Of a stretch of 59,380 nt of DNA, positions 1 through 8,281 are shown in pieces (the stretch's first letter is position 1; every line of letters starts with the position of its first letter). A program made the translations under genes and the position numbers. The stretch is from contig DATKVG010000014.1 in NCBI GenBank assembly GCA_035530195.1, forward strand, positions 1-59,380, read 5' to 3'. The stretch is from JAPLKX01 sp035530195 (GTDB lineage Bacteria > Hydrogenedentota > Hydrogenedentia > Hydrogenedentales > SLHB01). The notes below the pieces were generated by a model, which was not told the origin of the DNA, did not search any database, and saw nothing but the letters and a program-made list of their open reading frames with translations.

Positions 1-1303
1 GTTCGTACCGGTCCCAAATGCCGTGGTACTGCATCAGCTTGTACCGGTCCGTCCGCACCCCGAGCACCGTCGGCGTCTGCGCAAAACTCCGCTCCCAGAA
101 GTACTCGTACAGCCATGCGTCGCGCCACGGCCGCTGCTCGCCCGTCACTATGCCGTAGAAAGACGCACCCTGCACGCTGTCGGGGATGGCCACGCCCGCC
201 GCCTCGAGGATGGTCGGCCCGTGGTCGATGTTGAGCACCATCTCGCGCCGCCGCTGCCCGCCCCGGCACAGTTCCGGGCAATGCACGATCAGCGGCACGC
301 GGATGCTCGCCTCGTACATGCACCGCTTGTCGATCAACCCGTGCTCGCCGAACTGAAACCCGTTGTCCGACGTGAACATGAACAGCGTCGACTCGAGCAA
401 GCCCTTCTCGCGCAACACCTCGACCAGCCGCGCCACGCTGTCGTCGACGCTCTTGAGCGTCTCGGCGTAATCGCGCGTGAACGTGTCGAAACCACAATCA
501 CCGTTGTACATCCCGTCGACACCGTGCCAACTGTTGCGCTGGGCCCCCACCCACGCCGGTTTGCCCCGGTAATTCTCGTCGGTGTTGGCCATCGACGCCG
601 GCCGCGGCCACGTCTTGTTCGCGTAGGAGCCTTTGTGACGTTCGGCCGGCTCGAACATCGCATGCACCGCCTTGTGGCCGATGTACAGGCAGAACGGCCG
701 CGCGTCGTCCCGCCGGATGAATTCCTCCGCGTAATCCGTGATCAGGTCCGTCACGTGCCCGTCCCGTTTCACCTTCTCGCCGTCGACGTTGAACGTCGGG
801 TTCCGGTACACGCCCTGCCCGCGGAACGACACCCACCGGTCAAACCCCGGCCGCGGCTCATCGCTGTCCCCGCCCATGTGCCACTTGCCGATATAGCCGG
901 TCCGGTAGCCGGCCTTCTGCAACTCCTGCGGGAACGTCGGCGTGTCGGGCGGCAGCGCCGTGTTGTTATCGAGCACCCCGTGGCGGTGCGCGTACTGCCC
1001 CGACAACGTACACGCCCGGCTCGGCGAGCACAGCGACGTCGTCACAAACGCCCGATCGAAGATCACCCCGCCGCGCGCCAGCGCATCGATGGCCGGCGTC
1101 TCGAAAAACGGGTTCTCGATGCCGAACCCGTCGTAACGGAGATCGTCGATCAGCACAAACACGATGTTGCGACCTTTAGACGCCGCTTGCGCCGAAGCTG
1201 GACGTCCCGCAGCCGCGCGTCCCACGGACGCGACACCCAGCGCCGCCGCCCCAGATGCCGCCATAAAACCCCGCCGAGAAACCTTTTCTGTGCTCTTCTT
1301 CAT
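1..1303 (-). CDS. Tat-exported sulfatase (3' end outside window)
   Basis: Hydrolyses sulfate esters, probably of polysaccharides, outside the cytoplasm. The ATG at 1303-1301 follows GGAGGAACC. The N-terminus has a twin-arginine signal (SRRGFM at residues 9-14, then an Ala-rich hydrophobic run). The mature part starts NIVFVLIDDLRYDGFG, the metal-binding start of the alkaline-phosphatase/sulfatase fold. CSPSR at residues 92-96 is the C-x-P-x-R site whose Cys is converted to formylglycine in this family; GKWHMGG follows downstream. The reading frame is open to base 1 and ends near YKLMQYHGIWDRYE, usually close to the C-terminus, so probably only some tens of residues are missing. A maturase must be encoded elsewhere. 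The exact substrate cannot be read from the sequence. Confidence 0.93.
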   Translation of the reverse strand, partial: MKKSTEKVSRRGFMAASGAAALGVASVGRAAAGRPASAQAASKGRNIVFVLIDDLRYDGFGIENPFFETPAIDALARGGVIFDRAFVTTSLCSPSRACTLSGQYAHRHGVLDNNTALPPDTPTFPQELQKAGYRTGYIGKWHMGGDSDEPRPGFDRWVSFRGQGVYRNPTFNVDGEKVKRDGHVTDLITDYAEEFIRRDDARPFCLYIGHKAVHAMFEPAERHKGSYANKTWPRPASMANTDENYRGKPAWVGAQRNSWHGVDGMYNGDCGFDTFTRDYAETLKSVDDSVARLVEVLREKGLLESTLFMFTSDNGFQFGEHGLIDKRCMYEASIRVPLIVHCPELCRGGQRRREMVLNIDHGPTILEAAGVAIPDSVQGASFYGIVTGEQRPWRDAWLYEYFWERSFAQTPTVLGVRTDRYKLMQYHGIWDRYE

Positions 1304-1359
1304 GGTTCCTCCTTTGCCGGGCCATTTTAACGGCTCAACAGCCGAAAACCAACCTGTGG

Positions 1360-1447
1360 AAAAAAGGGGACGCTGCACTAATTTTCCTTTGCAGCCAGCA
1401 TGGAATGTAAGTGACGGTTGGGAAATTAGTGCAGCGTCCCCTTTTTT
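1360..1447. repeat. REP-like long inverted repeat
   Basis: Arms at 1360-1387 and 1421-1447 are complementary over 27 positions with one extra T, around a 33-nt spacer. The core is GGGGACGCTGCACTAATTT. It resembles REP/RAYT-type palindromes that contain GGGGAC. It ends 3 nt before the -35 box of the GntR gene and could also terminate transcription arriving from either side. Confidence 0.75.
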
Positions 1448-1450
1448 CTC

Positions 1451-1486
1451 TTGACAACCACTGTGCATATAGATTATATACAGTGT
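1451..1486 (+). promoter_or_regulatory. Promoter and operator of the GntR/ABC operon
   Basis: A -35 box TTGACA lies at 1451-1456 and a -10 box TTATAT at 1474-1479, with a 17-nt spacer. An imperfect palindrome, ACTGTGCATATA / TATATACAGT, spans about 1460-1485 and covers the -10 box, as expected for autorepression by the YtrA-type regulator that follows. The predicted transcription start falls at about 1486, next to the ATG at 1487, so the mRNA may be leaderless. Confidence 0.7.
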
Positions 1487-1903
1487 ATGGAGCACGCGCC
1501 AAAGAGCCAACCGCTCGTCCTGCCGCCGATTTCCCAGGCCGCCGGAAAACCGCTCTACGAGCAGCTTATCGCCGCGGTCAAGGCGGAGATCGGTGCGGGC
1601 CGGCTTGGCCCGCACACGCCGTTGCCGTCGTTCCGCGCGTTGGCGGCGCAACTGCTGGTGAGCGTCATCACAGTGCGTCGGGCGTACGAGGAACTCGAGC
1701 GGGATGGCGTCATCTACCGGCGCCAGGGTTTGGGGACGTTTGTGTCGGAACACGGCGCGGCCCGTAGCCGCGAGATCAAAGTGCAGCGCGCCGAGGAGTT
1801 GGTGCGCGAGGCCGTGAAGGAATGCCGGGAAGCAGGTTTAAACAGCAACGAAACCGAGCGCATGGTGCGCCGAATCGTTCGGGAGGAAAAACATGGCCGT
1901 TGA
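1487..1903 (+). CDS. GntR-family regulator, YtrA type
   Basis: A 138-residue DNA-binding repressor. The N-terminal winged helix-turn-helix is typical of the GntR family: PLYEQLIAAVKAEIGAGRLGPHTPLPSFRALAAQLLVSVITVRRAYEEL, then GVIYRRQGLGTFV, the wing. The C-terminal part is only about 50 residues long and mostly helical, as in the YtrA subfamily, which usually controls an adjacent ABC transporter. The ATG at 1487 was chosen because the upstream TTG at 1451 is the -35 box. There is no ribosome-binding site, since the predicted transcript starts at the ATG. The stop overlaps the start of the ATPase gene by 11 nt, so the two are translationally coupled. Confidence 0.88.
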   Translation: MEHAPKSQPLVLPPISQAAGKPLYEQLIAAVKAEIGAGRLGPHTPLPSFRALAAQLLVSVITVRRAYEELERDGVIYRRQGLGTFVSEHGAARSREIKVQRAEELVREAVKECREAGLNSNETERMVRRIVREEKHGR

Positions 1904-2768
1904 AAACGCGATTGACATCAGGAACCTCGAGAAAAGATTCCCGCAGTTCAAGCTGGGCCCGCTCGATGTGACGGTGCCGCAGGGCGCCGTCTATGGCCTC
2001 ATCGGCCCAAACGGCGCCGGAAAAACCACCACGATCAACCTCATCATGGGGATGGGCGAGAAAAATGCCGGGTCGATCCGCGTGTTCGGCATGGACCACC
2101 TCGACCACGAGGTCGCCGTCAAAAAACGCGTCGGTTACGTCGCGCCCGACCTGATCCTGACCGCGTGGAAAACCGTGCGCCGGCTGATCGCGTTTGTCCG
2201 GCCGTTCTACAGCGACTGGGACGACGCGTATTGCGAAGACCTGATGCGGCGGCTCGGGATCGGGTGGAACGACCGGATCGCCAGCCTGTCGTACGGCAAC
2301 GCCACCAAGCTGCGCCTGATCCTCGCGCTCGCCCACCGGCCCGACCTCCTCCTGCTCGACGAACCCATGGCCGGGCTCGACGCCGTCTCCAAACAGGAGG
2401 TGTTCCAGGAGATCTTCGACGCCGTCCAGGACGAAAACCGCAGTGTCCTGATTTCGTCGCATGACCTCCACGACCTTGAACGGATCACCGACCATATCGG
2501 GTTCCTCAACCGGGGCCGGATGCTCCTCGAAGGCCCCACCGCCGACATCGTCAACCGATACCGGCTCGTTGACACCACCTCCGTCGAGACTGCCGTGGCA
2601 AACGTCCCCGGCGCCCGCGTCGTCAGCCGGGAAAACGGCCGCCTCCGCGTCCTGCTCGACGTTTCCCAATCGCCCGTCGACACACTCCCCGGCCACGGCG
2701 TCCAAATCGTCGCCGCAACGCCCGTCACACTCGAAGAACTCTTCATCATGCTCGTCAAAGAGGGGTGA
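1893..2768 (+). CDS. ABC transporter ATP-binding protein, YtrB-like
   Basis: A 291-residue cytoplasmic ATPase subunit. The Walker A motif is GPNGAGKTTT (about residues 39-48), the Walker B LLLLDEP, followed by the D-loop AGLD and the switch His in SSHDLHDLE. The signature LSYGNATKLRL departs from the classic LSGGQ, which is common in this branch of exporters. The start overlaps the GntR gene, and GGAGG lies a few bases upstream. It is the second gene of the operon GntR, ATPase, membrane protein, membrane protein. The substrate is unknown; YtrBCD-like systems are often induced by cell-wall-active compounds, which is family knowledge and not visible here. Confidence 0.9.
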   Translation: MAVENAIDIRNLEKRFPQFKLGPLDVTVPQGAVYGLIGPNGAGKTTTINLIMGMGEKNAGSIRVFGMDHLDHEVAVKKRVGYVAPDLILTAWKTVRRLIAFVRPFYSDWDDAYCEDLMRRLGIGWNDRIASLSYGNATKLRLILALAHRPDLLLLDEPMAGLDAVSKQEVFQEIFDAVQDENRSVLISSHDLHDLERITDHIGFLNRGRMLLEGPTADIVNRYRLVDTTSVETAVANVPGARVVSRENGRLRVLLDVSQSPVDTLPGHGVQIVAATPVTLEELFIMLVKEG

Positions 2769-3005
2769 GCACATGCAAAACGATCTCCGGTGGGGTGCTG
2801 CAGCCGTCCCGGCTGCAGGTCATTGTGGTGCGGCCGTCTCGGCTGCACGTGATGGGTGTCGCACGCGGTGGGGTCGCGCTCCCGCGCGACCGCAGGGAAG
2901 CAACTCCGGCTTCGGTTCCTTCGCCAGATCGTATCGACACGCCCTGCCCACTTCCCCACGGTCGAGCAGGAGCTCGACCCCACCGCGCCGCCTTGGGAGA
3001 TTTCA
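2769..3005. repeat. Cluster of four small hairpin elements
   Basis: This gap inside the ABC operon holds two copies of a GC-rich hairpin with a GTCTC/GTCCC loop (2795-2818 and 2825-2848). It also holds two inverted copies of a second hairpin with a CTCCC-type loop (2866-2892 on +, 2959-2985 on -). The inverted pair could form one long stem about 20 bp deep. Related copies lie at 15085-15108 and 32603-32626 (first family) and at 36976-37002 (second family). The last bases before 3006 provide GGGAG for the next gene. Confidence 0.8.
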
Positions 3006-4328
3006 ATGAAGGCCGATGACTGCGAGATGCGCGGCCTGTGGCGGCATCTGCTGCTGGACTCGGTTTTACGGGCGTGGGTTGTACTCACAGTTGTCCTCCT
3101 GCAGCTGGCGTCGCAATTCGTCCTTTTTCTGGAGGGGAAAGAAGCGGCCGGCACCAAGGTGTTTCTTATGGCGGTTTACTTTATTTTGCTTTGGGGCGTC
3201 GTCTATGCGACCCAGCAGTGCCCGGCTTATCCACTGATAGCTTCGTTGCCTGTTTCACGGGCGACGCGCGGCCGGATTGTGTGGGCACAGTACATCCTCG
3301 TGATACCGGCGTTGTATCTGGCATCTCTTATGCCTCTGGCGCTGGTTCAGGTCGCGCTTGGACTGGCCCCGTCTTACACGAGCCTCGAGTTCCTGCTACT
3401 GGCCGGTACAATGGTACCCCCGGCGTTGATACTGCTGATGGGGAAGCGACCGCCACTGAACTTAGGGTACTTTCCGCTCATCATCTACATCCCGACCGGT
3501 TTTCTTGGCTGGTACATGTACACAAAGGCGGTCGCCGGTGACCCGTTTGCCGTTTCAATCAGGCCTTTCCTGGCGGCGGTATGCGCATTGATCGTGGCGA
3601 TCTCCTACCTGCGGGCTCCGCGCCTGCTCGTAGGGACGCGGGTGCGGAAAGCCGACACACGAAAACCCCTTTGGGGGAAGGCGGAATCCGGGCCGCTGCC
3701 GTCCAGCCGCATCGACCCGTTATGGCACATGGCGCTGATTGAACCGTTGCGGTTCGCGCCGCCGGTACTCGTGATGCTCGTCCTGCTGTGGGTGTGGGGA
3801 GACAGCAAGGGCATCGTGCTGTCCATGCTGATTGGCGCCGTAACGCTGGCCGGCTGGATGCGCGGCGCCATGCTGGCGGCGGAACGGGCGCGCCTTATGC
3901 GGATGCTACCGGTGACGCCGGACCAGATGGCGCGAGCCGCCATGGCGTACGGGGTGGCGGCGGGGCTATACGCGGCCGTTGCGGGCGCTGTGGTCATGGC
4001 GACGTTACCGGAGCCTTCGCCTGTCGCATTGCTCCACACCGTGCTGGTGGCCACATGCGTGGGGGCGTTCATGCCGGTCATTCGCGTGCGGTGCAGCCAC
4101 AACCCACAACTCGCTGCCGCTATCATGGGCGTCGCGGTAGGGCCAATGGTGATACTGCTCAACCCGATGTTCTTCGCGAAAATGCACCCCGGCCTGCTGC
4201 TCCTCCTCCTCATCGCCGCGCCACTCTGCGTAATCATCGCCACGCTCCTCCTGCGCGAAGTCCTCCTCTACGACACCGCATACCAGTACCGCAAGCCGCC
4301 CCTCCAGGCGATGAGCGAGGGTGGGTAA
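3006..4328 (+). CDS. ABC transporter membrane protein (permease 1)
   Basis: A 440-residue polytopic membrane protein with around ten hydrophobic segments, for example residues 19-40, 47-63 and 93-125. It lies directly downstream of the ATPase gene and is probably its membrane partner. The ATG at 3006 was chosen because GGGAG lies about 7 nt upstream and because the longer frame back to 2856 is made of the hairpin repeats. It is paralogous to the next gene: both have an APRL motif after a mid-protein helix and a late motif of the type RLMRMLPVTP / RLLRLLPLSP. It shows no recognisable catalytic motif. A transport role rests on its position and topology. Confidence 0.8.
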   Translation: MKADDCEMRGLWRHLLLDSVLRAWVVLTVVLLQLASQFVLFLEGKEAAGTKVFLMAVYFILLWGVVYATQQCPAYPLIASLPVSRATRGRIVWAQYILVIPALYLASLMPLALVQVALGLAPSYTSLEFLLLAGTMVPPALILLMGKRPPLNLGYFPLIIYIPTGFLGWYMYTKAVAGDPFAVSIRPFLAAVCALIVAISYLRAPRLLVGTRVRKADTRKPLWGKAESGPLPSSRIDPLWHMALIEPLRFAPPVLVMLVLLWVWGDSKGIVLSMLIGAVTLAGWMRGAMLAAERARLMRMLPVTPDQMARAAMAYGVAAGLYAAVAGAVVMATLPEPSPVALLHTVLVATCVGAFMPVIRVRCSHNPQLAAAIMGVAVGPMVILLNPMFFAKMHPGLLLLLLIAAPLCVIIATLLLREVLLYDTAYQYRKPPLQAMSEGG

Positions 4329-5762
4329 ATGTTCAAAGCCACGACATTAAACGACCATATCCGCCGCGACGCGGTTCGCCGGCTTTGGCGGATGTACATC
4401 CTGTTTCTGGTTATTGGCCTGTTTGCGTCGTGTTTTTTCATGCTTCCCGTGGATTTGCAGCAAGCGGAAACGGCGCTGCGGCAGGTGTTTGGTCGGTCGC
4501 CGGCGGTGTTGTTTGGCGGGAAGTATCCGCGGGGTCTTCTACTAATCCCGATTATTATGGGAATCACGTATCCGCTTCTTGGTTTCGTGGCGAGTTCGCT
4601 GCTGGCGCAGGTGGAGAAGCCGGTATTTCGGCTGTACGCGGCGTTGCCGACGGATGCACGGCAACGGGGCCGCATGATTTGGTGGCGGCAGGCGATCGTT
4701 GCGCCGTCGTTGGTATGGGTCATGCCGATCACGCTGACGGCGCTGCTTTTGAATCTGGAACCGTGCCCATGGCGCGCGCTGATGTTCATGGCGGCGTGGC
4801 GGGCGTTTTTGGTGTCGCTGGTGCTTCCGTCGTTGCTGTTGATAGTGGGCGGATGGTCCCTGTGCGACGTCACCTCTCGGCTTGGTTTGCTGATGTGGGC
4901 GGTGACAGTCCCGGTAGCGCTGATCCACTATGCGGCGTTTCTGCGCTTCGGTCTTGCTGCGTTCGGCCCGTTTTCCTGGCTCCTGTTCCTGACGCCGATC
5001 CTGTCGCTGCTCGCGTTGTCCTACGCCCGCGCGCCACGGCTCGCCCTCGCCAATCCGATTAAAGAGCCTCTCCCGAGGTGGCCTCAGGTGCCTAATGCGC
5101 CGGAGTCGTTGGCAAACTTCATCTTCTCCGTAACGACGCGCACGGTCGGCGCGGCCTATTTACTGTTTATTGTTCTCGGTATCATCGCCAGCGTGATTGA
5201 CATTCCCGCTCGCACGGACCGAATGTTCTCCTTTTTCGCCATGGACTCGATGGCGGCGGGGATACTCACGTTCACCATATTCATCACGGCTGGACGGTTC
5301 ATTTCCGAACAGATGAGGCTGTTGCGCCTCCTTCCGCTCAGCCCCGGCCGGATCGCCTTAGCCGCTCTCCTCTACGCGACCGCCGCCACGGCGCTTACCA
5401 TGCCGGCCATCAGCCTTGCGACGGTCATCGCGACACCCGGCCGCTCGCCCTTTATCATCGCAGGCGCCGTCTTGCTTGCGGCCGACGCGGGCTGCCTCGC
5501 GGCGGCATTGCAGGTGCGTCTGGGCCGGTGGGCGGCACAGATCAACTTGCTCTTATTCGCAGCCTTTTTCCTCATCATCATGGCGTTGAGCACGCCCATC
5601 CACGAACAGCCGGCCATCGTCAATCCTGTGCTCCTCCGCGTCGCGCTGGCCGCGTTTCTCCTGTGCCTGCTAATCGGCTTCATTGCCATCCGCCGGGCCA
5701 TCCAACTCACCAGCGCCGGCGTCTACCGCGATTTCTTTCTCGAAAAATTTGCCCCCCAGTAA
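4329..5762 (+). CDS. ABC transporter membrane protein (permease 2, paralogue)
   Basis: A 477-residue membrane protein that starts at the base after the stop codon of the previous gene; GAGGGTGGGTAA acts as its ribosome-binding region. It has about twelve hydrophobic segments and shares landmarks with permease 1 (SYARAPRLALANP, and MRLLRLLPLSPGRIALAALL near the end), so the pair arose by tandem duplication. Two different permeases plus one ATPase would make a heterodimeric exporter. It is the last gene of the operon; a large palindrome cluster follows. Confidence 0.8.
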   Translation: MFKATTLNDHIRRDAVRRLWRMYILFLVIGLFASCFFMLPVDLQQAETALRQVFGRSPAVLFGGKYPRGLLLIPIIMGITYPLLGFVASSLLAQVEKPVFRLYAALPTDARQRGRMIWWRQAIVAPSLVWVMPITLTALLLNLEPCPWRALMFMAAWRAFLVSLVLPSLLLIVGGWSLCDVTSRLGLLMWAVTVPVALIHYAAFLRFGLAAFGPFSWLLFLTPILSLLALSYARAPRLALANPIKEPLPRWPQVPNAPESLANFIFSVTTRTVGAAYLLFIVLGIIASVIDIPARTDRMFSFFAMDSMAAGILTFTIFITAGRFISEQMRLLRLLPLSPGRIALAALLYATAATALTMPAISLATVIATPGRSPFIIAGAVLLAADAGCLAAALQVRLGRWAAQINLLLFAAFFLIIMALSTPIHEQPAIVNPVLLRVALAAFLLCLLIGFIAIRRAIQLTSAGVYRDFFLEKFAPQ

Positions 5763-6142
5763 ATCGCCCGATATTAACGGCTGCGAAGAGATACATACCG
5801 TCGTCTTAGCCTGCTTCAGCAGGCTCCTCTTTGCGCCCGTCTTTAGACGGGGCGGTCGCGGTTTAGCCTTATTAGACAGCACGCTTTAGCGCGACTTCAA
5901 AACTGCTTTAGCACAGCGCATTAAGTGCCGAATTCAGTCAGTCCCGAATGCACCAAGATAAGGGGCTGGTTTCCACCGCTAAAGCTACAAAAAGGCCCGC
6001 TGAAGCGGGCTAGTAGAAAGCGGATGGGCAAACATCACCCCATCTAAAGATGGGTGCAAAAAGGAGCCGGCTGAAGCCGGCTAAACACCGCTACTGTTGC
6101 CTGATTGGTTCCTCTTTTTGGATACCGGTCAGCAGTTATTTT
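5763..6142. repeat. Palindrome cluster with constant tetraloops
   Basis: There is no gene here. At least five short perfect or near-perfect hairpins are packed together: 5808-5825 (AGCCTGC-TTCA-GCAGGCT), 5834-5854 (TTTA at the turn), 5882-5891, 5995-6010 (GCCCGC-TGAA-GCGGGC), 6036-6056 and 6065-6082 (AGCCGGC-TGAA-GCCGGCT). Arms differ between copies, but the turn is nearly always TTCA/TGAA or TTTA/TAAA. Several are preceded by AAAAAGG or followed by its complement. They lie between the convergent ABC operon and the histidine kinase gene and may act as bidirectional terminators. Confidence 0.85.
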
Positions 6143-8281
6143 CTATGCCGTGCTGCCTTGGGCCTGGCGCAATTGCCGCTTGGGCAGGCAGATTATGAAC
6201 TGCGTCTGCCCGTCGGCGCGTGCGTACGAGATCGTGCCGTGATGGCTTTCGACGATGCGTTTCGAAATGCTCAACCCGAGCCCCGTCCCTTTCCCGGCCT
6301 GCTTGGTCGTCACCAGCGGCTCGAACAGCTTGTCGACAATTTCCGGGCTGACGCCCGGCCCGCTGTCCGTAACCCGGATTTCGGCCGAGGCACCAAGATC
6401 GTCGACCGTCACCGCCACGTTGCGCACGCTGCTCTCCTCGACCGCGTGCAGCGCGTTGTTCAACAGGTTGACCAGCACTTCCATCAGTTGCGTTGGCCGG
6501 CATTCGACCACCAGTTCGTCCGGCACGTCCGCCACCACCAGCGTAATTCCGTGCGACCGGAACCGGTCCTGGCACAGCACGATCGTATCCTCAATAATCG
6601 ACTTCAGCCGCGCTTCCTGGAACGGGTCCTGTGAACTGTCGCGCGTGAAGTTGCGCAGCCCCTGCACGATCTTCTTGACCCGGAACACGTGCCGCATGAT
6701 CGACTCGGCCAGGCGCGATGGGATGTCCGGCCCCAGTTCCGGCGTCTCGAGGACGCGCTCGAGTTGCTCCGCCGACCCGGAAATGATGTTGAGCGGGTTG
6801 TTGATCTCGTGCGCGATGCTGGCCGCCATCTCGCCCAGCGCCGACATCTTCGACGCCTCGATTAGCCTGAGCCGGTGTTCCTCGACAATTTGCTGCGCCC
6901 GCTTCCGCTCCGTGATGTCCTGCACCGTCCCGATCAGTTTCAGCGGCCGCCCGTCTCCATCCACCACCATCTCGGCATGCTCGTGCACCACACGTTCCGA
7001 CCTATCCGGCAGTACAATCCGGTGCTCGAAATCGTACGGTTCCTCTCCACGGTATACCCGCCTGGCGAGTTCGACAATAGCCTGCCGGTCATCCGGATGG
7101 ACCCGGTCGAAAAAAGACCGCTGCGTGCCATCGAACTGCTGCGGCTCAATCCCGAAAATCCTGTAGATCTCGTCCGACCATGTCAGCTTCTGCGTCACAA
7201 AATCCTGCACCCAGTTGCCCATCCGGCCGATCCGCTGGGCGTCCGCCAACTGCGCCTGGCTCTGTCGCAACGACTCCTCGGTCCGTTTGCGCTCCGCGAT
7301 TTCTTCGGTAAGCCGCAGGTTGGCTTCGAGGAGGCTGGCGGTGCGTTCCTGGACGCGGATCTCGACGGCGGCGTAAGCCTGTTGCAGGGCTTCCTCGGCC
7401 TGCTTCTGGTCGGTGAGATCCACCACGACCATCTGGCTGGCGAGGCTGTTCATAAACGGGATCATACCCACGTTCAGCATCGCCGGGAACCGGACGCCCG
7501 TGGTGCGGATGAGCGTGATCTCGTACGTCTCCGGCACCTCGCGGCCCACGCTGAACCGGCCACGCATATAGCCCATCAGCCGATCCCGGTCGTCCGGCAC
7601 TACGAACTGCATGGGGTCCGCCCCGATGAGGTTTTGCGGCACTTCCAGGCGCAGCAGCTGCGCCGCCATCGGATTGGCAAACACGATCCGATCCTCCCGC
7701 ACGATCACCACCGCGTGCGGAAACGCCTCCACCAGCGTCCGGTACTTGACCTCGCTTTCGCGGAGGGCGTGCTCGATCCGGCGCCGCTCGTCAATCTCCC
7801 GGCTGACGGCCTCCCGGTCCCGTTGAAGCCGCAGCTTGACCCGGTCCGTCTCCAGCACCGAAAGGTAAAGGCCGAAAAGCGAACCCATCCCACCCACCAC
7901 GAACAACACCTCGCATACGACCCTCAGCAGCGTCTTCGAAGAATCCGTCAGCGCCGGAGCTACCAGAGGATCCACCACGCGCAACCCCTGGCTCACCAGC
8001 AACAGGCATGCACCCAAAACCAGCAGCCACGTCACCGCCGAACGCGTCCGCACCCGGTCCGCTACAAAAAGCGACGACCAGCAAAGAAGGCCTATCGCCA
8101 AAAACGTCAGGAATACGCGCGTCAGGTAGCCCAACACACCCAGAAGCGCCAGGGTTACGCCCAACACCTCGAGCGTGGCCGCAAACAATACCGATAGCCC
8201 CAGCACCCACACCGCAAACCGGTACTGCGCGTCACCCACCGCGGCCCCCCGCACGGGAGCCGTCACACCGGTTTTCCCCAT
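6143..8281 (-). CDS. Membrane PAS-domain sensor histidine kinase
   Basis: About 712 residues. The N-terminal 140 residues contain five or six hydrophobic helices, followed by a coiled coil (DREAVSREIDERRRIEHAL). A first PAS domain begins ESEVKYRTLVEAFPHAVVIVRED. A second coiled coil leads to a second PAS/PAC module (RIGRMGNWVQDFVTQKLTWSDEIYRIFG to LIGTVQDITERKRA). The HisKA box is SALGEMAASIAHEINNPLN, with His the phosphorylation site. The ATPase domain has NLLNNALHAV (N box), VTDSGPGVS (G1) and GKGTGLGLSIS (G2). All catalytic boxes are intact. No receiver domain or response-regulator gene adjoins it, so it is an orphan kinase. ATG 8281 was preferred over GTG 8293 because AAGGGG overlaps the GTG. 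Confidence 0.93.
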   Translation of the reverse strand: MGKTGVTAPVRGAAVGDAQYRFAVWVLGLSVLFAATLEVLGVTLALLGVLGYLTRVFLTFLAIGLLCWSSLFVADRVRTRSAVTWLLVLGACLLLVSQGLRVVDPLVAPALTDSSKTLLRVVCEVLFVVGGMGSLFGLYLSVLETDRVKLRLQRDREAVSREIDERRRIEHALRESEVKYRTLVEAFPHAVVIVREDRIVFANPMAAQLLRLEVPQNLIGADPMQFVVPDDRDRLMGYMRGRFSVGREVPETYEITLIRTTGVRFPAMLNVGMIPFMNSLASQMVVVDLTDQKQAEEALQQAYAAVEIRVQERTASLLEANLRLTEEIAERKRTEESLRQSQAQLADAQRIGRMGNWVQDFVTQKLTWSDEIYRIFGIEPQQFDGTQRSFFDRVHPDDRQAIVELARRVYRGEEPYDFEHRIVLPDRSERVVHEHAEMVVDGDGRPLKLIGTVQDITERKRAQQIVEEHRLRLIEASKMSALGEMAASIAHEINNPLNIISGSAEQLERVLETPELGPDIPSRLAESIMRHVFRVKKIVQGLRNFTRDSSQDPFQEARLKSIIEDTIVLCQDRFRSHGITLVVADVPDELVVECRPTQLMEVLVNLLNNALHAVEESSVRNVAVTVDDLGASAEIRVTDSGPGVSPEIVDKLFEPLVTTKQAGKGTGLGLSISKRIVESHHGTISYARADGQTQFIICLPKRQLRQAQGSTA

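Noticed and set aside
23..1330. Plus-strand 435-codon open frame
   Set aside because: It is the antisense of the sulfatase, which shows CSPSR, a Tat signal and a ribosome-binding site on the minus strand.
1776..2774. Minus-strand 332-codon frame
   Set aside because: Antisense of the ABC ATPase gene with its Walker motifs; rich in Asp/Glu/Val as is typical of antisense frames in GC-rich DNA.
2856..3005. 50-residue N-terminal extension of permease 1
   Set aside because: It is encoded by the hairpin repeats; a ribosome-binding site supports ATG 3006.
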